From Alphaproteobacteria bacterium (GTDB lineage Bacteria; Pseudomonadota; Alphaproteobacteria; Rhizobiales; Rhizobiaceae), in the NCBI GenBank assembly GCA_018823835.1, contig JAHJHT010000002.1, positions 1 to 64,000 of the forward strand: a stretch of 64,000 nt of DNA. The letters run 5' to 3'. The position numbers and the translations under genes are program-made. The notes beneath the pieces were generated by a model that ran no database searches, was not told the origin of the DNA, and saw nothing but the letters and a program-made list of their open reading frames with translations. Shown here piece by piece: positions 9,511 through 17,312 of the stretch; within the stretch, counting starts at the first letter, position 1, and every line of letters begins with the position of its first letter.

Positions 9511-10431
9511 TCATTTTACGATAGACAGTTCGCCCGGCGCTTCGCGCGCGGCGCTCTTGGAACGGGCGGACGCGATCATGATGAAAAGCGTCAGGATATA
9601 GGGGGCGGCGTTGAAGAAGTAGTAGCCCTGGCTGACGCCGATCGACTGCAGCGCCGGGCCGATCGCCCCGGCGGCGCCGAACAGCAGCGCCGCAAGCACG
9701 CAGCGCAGCGGGTCCCAGCGGGCGAAGATGACCAGCGCCACAGCCATCAGGCCCTGGCCGGAGGACAGTCCCTCGTTCCAGCTGCCCGGATAGAACAGCG
9801 ACAGGAAGGCGCCGCCGACGCCGGCGAGGGAGCCGCCGGCGGCCGTCGCCAGCAGCCGGACGAGATCGACCGAGACGCCCATGGCGCGCGCCGAGGCGGC
9901 GCTGTCGCCGGTCATGCGCACGATCAGGCCCCAGCGCGTGTTGGCGAGCGCCCACGACAGGAACAGCGCGAGCACGATGCCGACGAAGAACAGCGGGTTG
10001 ACCTGCAGGGCCTGGGCGATCGAGGGATCGGACGACCAGCCGCCGAGCGGGATCGCCTCGAGGCGCGGCGCGGTCGGCTGGATGTAGGGCTTGCCGAAGA
10101 AGAAGGCGAGCCCGGTGCCGAAGCTCATGAAGGCGATGCCGACGGCGATGTCGTTCACCTTGGGCAGCTTGCAGATGTAGCCGTGCATGGCGCCGAGCAC
10201 GAGGCCCGAGAACCCCGCCATCAGCACGCCGATCCACGGGCTGCCGGTGGTGTAGGAGCCGGCATAGGCGACCATCGCGCCGAGCACCAGGTTGCCCTCC
10301 AGGCCGAGATTGATGCGGCCGGACTTTTCGGTGACGCATTCGCCGAGCGCCACGAACATGAAGGGCGTCGAGACGCGGATGGCGCCGCCGATCATGGCGA
10401 TGAGGACGATGAAGATGTCGGACTGGCTCAA
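9511..10431 (-). CDS. ABC transporter permease, BMP/nucleoside-type
   Basis: 306 residues, starting at a TTG (10431) one base after the stop of the preceding permease. It is a hydrophobic protein with about eight membrane segments of the BPD_transp_2 family. The conserved [17 protein letters not shown] stretch lies near residues 33-50, and [14 protein letters not shown] matches the cytoplasmic EAA-like loop. It should pair with the neighbouring permease to form the channel of an importer served by the BMP receptor and the fused ATPase. Relatives transport nucleosides, purines or small ureides. The genes are translationally packed. Confidence 0.88.
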   Translation of the reverse strand: MSQSDIFIVLIAMIGGAIRVSTPFMFVALGECVTEKSGRINLGLEGNLVLGAMVAYAGSYTTGSPWIGVLMAGFSGLVLGAMHGYICKLPKVNDIAVGIAFMSFGTGLAFFFGKPYIQPTAPRLEAIPLGGWSSDPSIAQALQVNPLFFVGIVLALFLSWALANTRWGLIVRMTGDSAASARAMGVSVDLVRLLATAAGGSLAGVGGAFLSLFYPGSWNEGLSSGQGLMAVALVIFARWDPLRCVLAALLFGAAGAIGPALQSIGVSQGYYFFNAAPYILTLFIMIASARSKSAAREAPGELSIVK

Positions 10432-10432
10432 C

Positions 10433-11539
10433 TTACCGTCCTCCCTCGCGCTTCGGCTGCAGGAAGGGGATGCGGCCGTAGAAGGTCTCGCTGACCAGCA
10501 GCACGACGAAGATCATGCCCTGCAGCACCAGCACCGTGGCGTCAGGCATGCCCATGCGTCGCTGGACCAGCCCGCCGGCCGCCTGCAGCGCGCCGAACAG
10601 TATCGCCACCGGGATGATCGCCAGCGGGTTCTGCCGCGCCAGGAAGGCCACCAGGATGCCGGTGAAGCCGTAGCCGGCCACCAGCGAGGCATTGGCCTGG
10701 CCGTGAATGGCGGCGACCTCAAAGAAGCCGGCAAGGCCGGCGCAGGCGCCGGCGATGGCGCAGCAGGTTACGACGAGCATGCCTACCGGCAGGCCTTGTG
10801 CCTGCGCGGCGCGGACATTGCCGCCGGTCATGCGGGCGGCGAAACCGAAGGTGGTGCGCGACATCAGGATGTAGAGCAGCACCGAGAGCAGCACGCCCGC
10901 CGCGAGGCCCCAGTGCACGGAGGTGCCCGGCATCGAGCCGACGCGGTAGGCGTCGCCGATCGGCATGGTCGACGGCTTGTTGGCCGATGCCGGGTCGCGC
11001 AGCGCGCCCTCGACGAAGAAATTCATGATCGCGATGGCGATGTAGGAAAGCAGCAGCGAGGAGATCGTTTCGTTGACGCCGCGATAGTGGCGCAGCCAGC
11101 CGGCGAGGCCGATCCACATGGCGCCGACCGCCATCGCCGACAGCGCCATGATCGGCAGGCCGATGACCGGCGTCCAGCCGCCGGAGACGAGCGGGATGGC
11201 GACCGCCGCCGCCGAGAAGCCGCCGAGCACCAGCGCGCCCTCCGCGCCGATCAGGGTCAGGCCGATGCGCGCCGGGATGGCGAAGGCAAGCCCCGTGAGG
11301 ATCAGCGGCGCCGAGCGCTGCAGCGTGTTCTGGATCGAGAAGGCGGAACCGAAGCCGCCGGTCCAGATCAGGCCAAAGAACGTCACCGGCGACTTGCCGA
11401 GAAACAGCAGGAACACCGAGAAAAGCACCGCCGAGGCGACGAGCGCGCCGACCGGGATCAGCAGCGCTTCAATCATGCCGATCGTGCGCGGGTTGAAGCC
11501 GCCGCGTTCGATAGACGGAGAGGCGACGACGGCGGTCAT
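10433..11539 (-). CDS. ABC transporter permease, BMP/nucleoside-type
   Basis: 368 residues from ATG 11539 (MTAVVASPSIERG). A longer in-frame opening upstream overlaps intergenic sequence and lacks membrane character. About nine to ten hydrophobic segments are visible. IPARIGLTLIGAEGALVLGG is the family loop equivalent to the one in the partner permease, and GGNVRAAQAQGLPV is the coupling loop. It belongs to BPD_transp_2 (YufP-like). It follows the receptor gene by about 120 bases and forms the second half of the transport channel. Confidence 0.88.
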   Translation of the reverse strand: MTAVVASPSIERGGFNPRTIGMIEALLIPVGALVASAVLFSVFLLFLGKSPVTFFGLIWTGGFGSAFSIQNTLQRSAPLILTGLAFAIPARIGLTLIGAEGALVLGGFSAAAVAIPLVSGGWTPVIGLPIMALSAMAVGAMWIGLAGWLRHYRGVNETISSLLLSYIAIAIMNFFVEGALRDPASANKPSTMPIGDAYRVGSMPGTSVHWGLAAGVLLSVLLYILMSRTTFGFAARMTGGNVRAAQAQGLPVGMLVVTCCAIAGACAGLAGFFEVAAIHGQANASLVAGYGFTGILVAFLARQNPLAIIPVAILFGALQAAGGLVQRRMGMPDATVLVLQGMIFVVLLVSETFYGRIPFLQPKREGGR

Positions 11540-11661
11540 TGTCCGCCTCGCCTGCCTGGGGTCTGTCGGACCCGATTGCTGCTCATCCCCCAAGATCCTT
11601 TCGCTGTCGCATGACGCGTCGATGAAGCGGGCGGCGGCCTGAAAGCCGCCGCCCGGAAGGA

Positions 11662-12765
11662 TCAGGTCGTCGAACCCTGGACGCCTTCCAGCAGGTAACC
11701 CATGCCGTCGAGGACCGGGTCGTAGTTGTCCATCGCGCCTTCGATGACGACGTTGCCGGCATTGTCCTTGAGCGGGCCGACATAGATCGGCTTCTTGACG
11801 ATGAGGCCCTTGATCGCCGCGTCGGCGGCCTTGATGGCTTCCGGCGTGGCGCCGGCGCCGTAGGCTGTGTTGCGCAACATGTCGTTGTGGTAACCGCCGG
11901 CGATGAAGTTCGGCAGCGGCTCGCCCTTGGCCAGCGCATCGGCGTAGATCTTGTAGATCGTCTCCCACTTGTATTCGGCGCCGGTGATGAAACCCTTCGG
12001 CGCCAGCGGCGCCTGGCTGGCATTGTGGCCACAGCTCTTCACGCCGCGCGCCTCGGCCGTCTCGATGACCACCTTCGGCCCGTCGACATGGCAGGTGATG
12101 ATGTCGCAGCCGGAGTCGATGAGCGCGTTGGACGCCTCAGCCTCGCGCACCGGCATCGACCACTCGCCGGTGAAGATGACCTGCACCGTGGCGTTCGGAT
12201 TGACGCTGCGGGCACCGAGCAGAACCGAGTTGACGTTGGAAAGCACCGACGGGATCGGCTTGGCGGCGACGAAGCCGATCTTGTTGGACGTCGTCGACAG
12301 TCCGGCCGCGACGCCGTTCACGTAGTGCGCCTGGTTGAGGTAGCAGAAATAGCTGCCGGCGTTGACCGGGTCGCCTTCCTTCCACAGCGGCGCGGCGTGG
12401 CGGAACTGGACATTCGGGTTTTTCTTCGCCGTCTCGACGACGAACGGGCTGTAGTAGCCGAAAGATGTCGCGAGCACGAGGTTTGCCTGGTCGAGATTGA
12501 TCATCGACTCCATGGTCTGGCTTGCCGCGTCGGTCTCGGGGACATTCTCCTCCTCGATGACGGTGATGCCCGGAACCTGCTTCAGGATGTCCATGGCCAC
12601 GGCATGGGCCTGGTTCCAGCCGAAGTCGTCGCGCGGTCCGACATAGACGGCGCCGAGCACGATCGGCGCCTGCGCCCGCGCCGTCCCGAGCGGCAGGGTC
12701 GTGGCTGCGAGGCCGGCGGCACCGGCCTTGAGAAGGGAACGTCTGGTCAGTGTGGATGTGAACAT
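11662..12765 (-). CDS. BMP-family ABC transporter substrate-binding protein
   Basis: 367 residues with a twin-arginine-like signal (RRSLLKAGAAGLAATT) cleaved near AQA at about residues 30-32. The mature part has the BMP/Med (PF02608) pattern: VYVGPRDDFGWNQAHAVA at the start, then VLATSFGYYSP and GFVAAKPIPSV. Characterised family members bind nucleosides and purines. In this operon, with biuret hydrolase and allophanate hydrolase, the ligand is more likely biuret, triuret or a related ureide. Permeases and the ATPase follow downstream. The 230-base gap in front could hold a second promoter. Confidence 0.9.
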   Translation of the reverse strand: MFTSTLTRRSLLKAGAAGLAATTLPLGTARAQAPIVLGAVYVGPRDDFGWNQAHAVAMDILKQVPGITVIEEENVPETDAASQTMESMINLDQANLVLATSFGYYSPFVVETAKKNPNVQFRHAAPLWKEGDPVNAGSYFCYLNQAHYVNGVAAGLSTTSNKIGFVAAKPIPSVLSNVNSVLLGARSVNPNATVQVIFTGEWSMPVREAEASNALIDSGCDIITCHVDGPKVVIETAEARGVKSCGHNASQAPLAPKGFITGAEYKWETIYKIYADALAKGEPLPNFIAGGYHNDMLRNTAYGAGATPEAIKAADAAIKGLIVKKPIYVGPLKDNAGNVVIEGAMDNYDPVLDGMGYLLEGVQGSTT

Positions 12766-12997
12766 GGGAGGCTCCAGCGGCTAGAGTTGCGTTGCAAACT
12801 GCTTGATGGACAGCCGGCCTGTCTTTCCTGACGAAGCAAGGCCCGTGCCATTTCCAGGTCTGGGAGGGACCTGTCCGGTAAGATGATGTTAAGCTTGGGA
12901 TTCACGGCGGCCGACTGCCGAGGCGCTGTGGCGCGGCCCGGCGCGGCAGCCCGATAAACGGGCAGGCATGCGGCTGCAGTGCGCGGGTTCGGCATCG

Positions 12998-13987
12998 TCA
13001 TCCCGCCTCCTCCGTTGCGCGCGCCGCTCCGGCGAGGCCCGATTGCTCATAGGTCGGCGACAGCCGGCCGAGCAGGAAGGCGTCGCCGCGTATCGGCGCG
13101 TAACGCGCCGGGCGCGCGTCGCTGGCGCAGTTCGGCAGGCAGGCGATTTCGGCGTCGGGGTTGGGATCAAGGAAGAAGGCGATCGAATAGCGTTCGCGGC
13201 CGGCGGGACTGACGACCCGGTGCGGCGTCGAGACGTAGATGTCGTTGGTCCAGCGCATCAGGCAGTCGCCGATGTTGCAGACGAAGGCGCCGGGCACATG
13301 CGGCGCCTTGATCCACTCGCCGGCGCGCGTGCGCACCTCGAGGCCCCCCACCCCGTCGGTGGCGAGCAGCGTCACGCAGCCATAGTCCGTGTGCTCGCCG
13401 GCGCCGAGCTGGCCCGCCTCGCTGCGCGCCGGAGCGGGCGGATAGTGCAGCAGCCGCAGCACCGCCATCGGCCGGTCGAGCTTGTCCTCGAAGAAATCCG
13501 GCGCCAGGCCGAGGTCGGTCGCAAAAGCTTGGTGCAGCAGACGTCCGAGACCGTGGCACGCGGCGAAATAGTCGAGCATGGTGTTGCGGAAGCCCGGCAT
13601 GTCCGGCCAGAGATTGGTTGCCAGGAACATCCTGCCGGCCAGCAGTTCCGGATCGTCTGGCGGCAGTTCGAGGCCGATGTTGAACGCCTCCTTCAGGTCG
13701 GCCGGGCGGCCGGGGTCGAGCGCCTCGCCCTTCATCGGCACGTAGCCGCGGTTGCCGGCGGCGGTGTAGAGCACCGCCCGCTTGGCCGCCGCGTCCTGCG
13801 CGAAGAAGGCGGCGGAAGCCGCGAAGGCCTGTTCCATCAGCGCTCCCGGCACCGTGTGGTCCGACACGTAGAAGAAGCCGGTCTCGCGGCACGCGGCGCC
13901 GATGGCCGCTGCGGTTTCGACCGCCGCGCCGGCGTCGTCGCCGGCAAGCGCGGAAACGTCGATGATGGGAATTCGGCTAGACGGCAC
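12998..13987 (-). CDS. Isopenicillin N synthase-family Fe(II)/2-oxoglutarate-type dioxygenase
   Basis: 329 residues from GTG 13987, overlapping the end of the allophanate hydrolase gene by 11 bases. It begins SSRIPIIDVSAL as the family does. The iron ligands are His199, Asp201 (GEHTDYG) and His256 (STPHRVV), with the 2-oxoglutarate-binding Arg266-x-Ser268 (RYSIAFF). The N-terminal DIOX_N and C-terminal 2OG-FeII_Oxy domains are both present and complete. Relatives hydroxylate or demethylate small nitrogen compounds, including thymine. Its substrate here is unknown. Strict coupling to allophanate hydrolase implies that it prepares a substituted ureide or a heterocycle for the hydrolases. Confidence 0.85.
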   Translation of the reverse strand: MPSSRIPIIDVSALAGDDAGAAVETAAAIGAACRETGFFYVSDHTVPGALMEQAFAASAAFFAQDAAAKRAVLYTAAGNRGYVPMKGEALDPGRPADLKEAFNIGLELPPDDPELLAGRMFLATNLWPDMPGFRNTMLDYFAACHGLGRLLHQAFATDLGLAPDFFEDKLDRPMAVLRLLHYPPAPARSEAGQLGAGEHTDYGCVTLLATDGVGGLEVRTRAGEWIKAPHVPGAFVCNIGDCLMRWTNDIYVSTPHRVVSPAGRERYSIAFFLDPNPDAEIACLPNCASDARPARYAPIRGDAFLLGRLSPTYEQSGLAGAARATEEAG

Positions 13988-15800
13988 GGGCGATGGCCTC
14001 CTGCGCTGTCCGGCCGCGCTGGTCGAGATAGGCGCGCCAGCCGCCGAAGCCTGTGATGTCGTCCGCCCCGGCCAAGCCCTGGCTCTCGCAGACGAAACCC
14101 TTGACCTCCGTGCCGTCCTCCAGCGCCACGGTGCCGATGGCGAGCGGCGACGGCACGCCGGCGATGAAGTCGCCGAAATTTTCCCGGGGCAGCGCCCAGA
14201 CCTCGAGCGCGATCGCCGCGCCGCCGGCCGGCCGGCGCAGCAGTCCCGGTCGGGCGGGTGGGCCGCCGGCCAGCGCATGCAGGGTGTAGGCTGGCGCGGT
14301 ACGGCAGGCGCGCAGGAAGCGGGCGCCGCGCGACGTCAGCTCGCGGTTGAGAGACAGGCCCGACATATGCGCGCCGCACACCGCCAGTGCGATTTCGCTC
14401 GCACCGATCTCCGCCGCGGGAAGGGTCGCAGCCGGCCGCGGCCAGTCAGTGGCGCCGAGGCGACCCGCCTCGACCGAGGCGCCGAGTGCTGCGCACAACC
14501 CGTCGCGGCCGGCGGTCGCCAGGAAGGTGACGCTTCCCGGCCGGCCGTCGGCGCGGCTGCCGGTCGGCACCGCGATGCCGCACATGTCGAGCAGGTTGAC
14601 GAAGTTGGTATAGGTGCCGAGCATCGCGTTTGGCCCGATCGGATCGGCGGCGATCTCGGCCCTGGTCACGAAGGTCGGGATGGTCGGCACGCACAGCGCA
14701 TCGACCGTCGCCAGCATCTCCTCGCAGCCGCGCGCCAGATCCTTCAGCCTGTACATGCCCCTGAAGGCGTCGACGGCGGAGAGCTTCAGCCCGGGTTCGA
14801 GGATGGCGCGCGTCGTCGGATGCAGCGTCTCGGGCGCAACGGTCAGCCGCTTGCCGACGGCGGCGACGCGCTCGGCCAGCCAGGCGCCTTCGTAGAGCAT
14901 GCGCGCGACGGCATGGAAGGGCTCGAAGTCGAGCTCGACGACGGAGGCGCCCTTGGCCTGCAGCCGCACCAGCGTCGCCCGGAAGTCGGCGAGCTGTGCC
15001 GCGTCGCCGAAGGTCTTCAGCGTCGCCGGACTTGGCACGCCGATGCGCAGCCCCGGCGCCGGTGCCGCGACGCGCGGTTCGGGCAACCTGCGCGAATAGC
15101 TATCGGCGGCATCGAAACCCGCGGCCGTCGCATAGATCTCCCAGGCGTCCTGGACCGTCATCGCGAAGATCGAGACCGTGTCGAGCGAGCGGCAGGCCGG
15201 CACGACGCCGCTTGCCGACAGGGCGCCGGGCGTCGGCTTCAGCCCGACGATCCCGTTCAGCGCGGCGGGAACGCGGCCGGAGCCCGCCGTGTCGGTGCCG
15301 AGCGCGAAGGCGGCGATGCCGCGCGCCACCGCGACCGCCGAGCCGGACGAGGAGCCGCCCGGCACGATCTCGGGGTCGAGCGCGTTGCGCGGCACCGGAT
15401 AGGGTGTGCGCACGCCGACCAGGCCGGTCGCGAACTGGTCGAGATTGGTCTTGCCGAGGCAGAGCGCGCCGGCCTCGCGCAGCCGTGCGATGACTAAAGC
15501 GTCGGTTTTCGGTTCGTAGGCGAAGTCTGGGCAGGCGGCGGTCGTCGGCAGGCCGGCAACGTCGATATTGTCCTTAACGGCGAAGGGGATGCCCCAGAGC
15601 GGGCGGCCGTCCGGCTTGCCGAGTTCCTTCGCCCCGGCGAGCGCCTGTTCGCGGTCCGCTCTTATGAAGATGCCCGGGTCTGCCGCGGCGTCGAGGCGGC
15701 GGAAGGCTTCCTCGATCACCCGTTCCGGCCTCAGCCCCTGCGCATAGGCCTGGCGCAGGGTGCCGAACGTGAAGGGAAGCTCTTTAATCGGCAAAACCAA
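13977..15800 (-). CDS. atzF: Allophanate hydrolase
   Basis: 607 residues, full length for AtzF, which hydrolyses allophanate to ammonia and CO2. The N-terminal amidase-signature domain (about 1-430) has the Ser-cisSer-Lys triad: Lys76 (AVKDNID), Ser150 in GGSSSGS and Ser174 in TDTAGSG. The spacings of 74 and 24 residues equal those of Lys91/Ser165/Ser189 in Pseudomonas AtzF. The C-terminal part (about 460-607, EIALAVCGAHMSGL to GFGGWRAYL) is the separate AtzF/DUR1 C-terminal domain, so this is not a generic amidase. There is no biotin-dependent urea carboxylase nearby. It is the first gene of the operon and divergent from the LysR gene. Confidence 0.92.
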   Translation of the reverse strand: MVLPIKELPFTFGTLRQAYAQGLRPERVIEEAFRRLDAAADPGIFIRADREQALAGAKELGKPDGRPLWGIPFAVKDNIDVAGLPTTAACPDFAYEPKTDALVIARLREAGALCLGKTNLDQFATGLVGVRTPYPVPRNALDPEIVPGGSSSGSAVAVARGIAAFALGTDTAGSGRVPAALNGIVGLKPTPGALSASGVVPACRSLDTVSIFAMTVQDAWEIYATAAGFDAADSYSRRLPEPRVAAPAPGLRIGVPSPATLKTFGDAAQLADFRATLVRLQAKGASVVELDFEPFHAVARMLYEGAWLAERVAAVGKRLTVAPETLHPTTRAILEPGLKLSAVDAFRGMYRLKDLARGCEEMLATVDALCVPTIPTFVTRAEIAADPIGPNAMLGTYTNFVNLLDMCGIAVPTGSRADGRPGSVTFLATAGRDGLCAALGASVEAGRLGATDWPRPAATLPAAEIGASEIALAVCGAHMSGLSLNRELTSRGARFLRACRTAPAYTLHALAGGPPARPGLLRRPAGGAAIALEVWALPRENFGDFIAGVPSPLAIGTVALEDGTEVKGFVCESQGLAGADDITGFGGWRAYLDQRGRTAQEAIARAV

Positions 15801-15880
15801 CCTGCAATTCCTCTGGCAGCAGTAGCGCCTCCAACCATGCAGCTTTTCCCGTTCGCGAAAATTGCTATGATTTCACCAAT

Positions 15881-15901
15881 GCGGTGCAAAAAATGCACCG
15901 C
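15881..15901. promoter_or_regulatory. Perfect dyad between atzF and lysR, candidate LysR operator
   Basis: GCGGTGCA and TGCACCGC form perfect 8-bp arms around an A5 spacer. It lies 13 bases before the preferred lysR start and 80 bases before atzF. This suits an autoregulatory LysR site, or alternatively a hairpin in the lysR leader. Confidence 0.55.
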
Positions 15902-15913
15902 CCGGGGATCGCC

Positions 15914-16807
15914 ATGAAGCACCTGCAGACATTCCGCCTGATCGAGGCCGCCGCACGCGCCGGCTCGATGCGCCGCGCGGCCGAGGACATGAACATCACC
16001 GCCTCGGCGCTGAACCGCCGCATCAACCGCTTCGAGGAGGAATTCGGCGCGGCCCTCTTCGAGAGGATACCCGGCGGCGTGCGCCTAAACCCCGCCGGTG
16101 AACTCGTCCTTCATCACTATCGCGGCACGCTGTCGGACCTGTCGCGGGTGCAGGGCCAGGTCGCCGACCTGTCGGGCGAGCGGCGCGGCCACATCTCCAT
16201 TGCCTGCTCGCAGGCCCTGCTGCCCTATTTCCTGCCGCGCGAGATCGCCCGCTACCGGGCCGAGCACCCGGGCGTAACCTTCTCGGTCAATGTGCGCGAC
16301 CGCAGCCAGGCGGAGCAGGAACTGGCGAGCTATTCGAGCGACCTGGCGCTTGTCTTCGAGCCGATATACCTCGTCGACTTCGAGGTGCTGCACGTCATCC
16401 CGCAGCCGGTGAACGTGGTCATGCGCGCGGACCATCCGCTCGCCCGCAAGGCCGAGCTCAGGCTGCGCGACTGCCTCGACACGCCGCATGTCGCGCCCTC
16501 CGTCCAGTATGGCGTCCGCCACCTGCTCGACTTCGCCGCCCGGCGCGGCACCCGCCGCGTCGCCCCGGTCATCGAGACGGAGAGCTTCGACCTGATCCGG
16601 CACTATGTGCTGCACGAGGGGGTGATCGGCTTCCAGATCCCGATCGGCCTGAAGCGGCCCGACGACGGCTCGCTGCTGTTCCGGCCCATCTCCGAACGCG
16701 ACCTGCCGACCGGCAACCTCATCCTCGGCCAGATGCGAGGGCGTACCTTGCCCGTATCCTCGGCACGCTTTGCGATGCAATTGGCAGCCGCTTTGCGAGA
16801 TATATAG
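15914..16807 (+). CDS. LysR-family transcriptional regulator of the ureide operon
   Basis: 297 residues from ATG 15914, preceded by GGGG about eight bases away. A GTG start at 15884 would place the start codon inside a dyad and is less likely. The N-terminal winged helix (MKHLQTFRLIEAAARAGSM, then AAEDMNITASALNRRINRFE) is followed by a LysR substrate-binding domain from about residue 90 to the end. It is divergent from the atzF-to-atzH operon, the classical arrangement for a LysR activator of its neighbour. The inducer is probably an operon substrate or intermediate. Confidence 0.9.
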   Translation: MKHLQTFRLIEAAARAGSMRRAAEDMNITASALNRRINRFEEEFGAALFERIPGGVRLNPAGELVLHHYRGTLSDLSRVQGQVADLSGERRGHISIACSQALLPYFLPREIARYRAEHPGVTFSVNVRDRSQAEQELASYSSDLALVFEPIYLVDFEVLHVIPQPVNVVMRADHPLARKAELRLRDCLDTPHVAPSVQYGVRHLLDFAARRGTRRVAPVIETESFDLIRHYVLHEGVIGFQIPIGLKRPDDGSLLFRPISERDLPTGNLILGQMRGRTLPVSSARFAMQLAAALRDI

Positions 16808-17219
16808 AACTCAACTCCTTGGCCTTGGGCCCTTTCTCCTCCAGCGAATAGCGGCTTCGGGCCAGGCAGCGGCGATGCCTCCACACACGCCCAAAATCCG
16901 CTATCGAAGATCCGAGGCGGTCGTCAGCTCATGGCCCCTCTCTGAGCATTCACCCAAGTAGTACCAAGCTTGCTCGCCTGACCGTTTCAAGCACTGGAAA
17001 GGTCGCCAAACGGTATTCGGGACGATTTAGTCCAGCTTGACGCCGCACCCGGGTCCGGGATCACCTGGCTGATGCGCGGTCGCCTGTGCGGGACTTGGCC
17101 GCGAACCCGGATACGTGGGCAGCGGCCGTCCGTTCAGTGAGGACGGACCTTACCCTTTGATTTCACACGATTATCGCCAACCTAGTTCTTGGGGCGCTTA
17201 GCAAGAACACAAAAAAATC
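16808..17219. other. Intergenic region, no gene recognised
   Basis: About 410 bases between the LysR gene and the promoter of the sugar-type operon. No domain, tRNA or insertion-sequence end is visible. The sequence becomes AT-rich near 17200 (an A7 run) just before the promoter. Confidence 0.4.
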
Positions 17220-17248
17220 TTGACGAACTGCCATGCCTGTGGCGTAAA
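17220..17248 (+). promoter_or_regulatory. Candidate promoter of the sugar-type ABC operon
   Basis: TTGACG at 17220-17225 is a good -35 box. A 17-base spacer leads to CGTAAA at 17243-17248, a weak -10. The operators begin immediately after, so a bound repressor would cover the transcription start. The promoter call rests mainly on the -35 box and on its position. Confidence 0.5.
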
Positions 17249-17273
17249 GAGAACGTTCTCTGGAAACGTTCTC
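17249..17273. promoter_or_regulatory. Tandem LacI-type operators
   Basis: GAGAACGTTCTC (17249-17260) is a perfect 12-bp palindrome with the central CG typical of LacI/GalR sites. One base later GGAAACGTTCTC (17262-17273) repeats it with two changes. They sit between the candidate promoter and the ATPase gene. The LacI-family gene at the far end of the transporter genes is the obvious ligand-controlled repressor. Confidence 0.7.
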
Positions 17274-17312
17274 ATAGCGAGCGGATCCCGGGCATCGCGG
17301 GAGGAAAGCACA

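Noticed and set aside
9445..11614. Long plus-strand open frames opposite the two BMP-type permeases
   Set aside because: GC-rich shadow frames; the minus strand encodes clear polytopic permeases with family loops.
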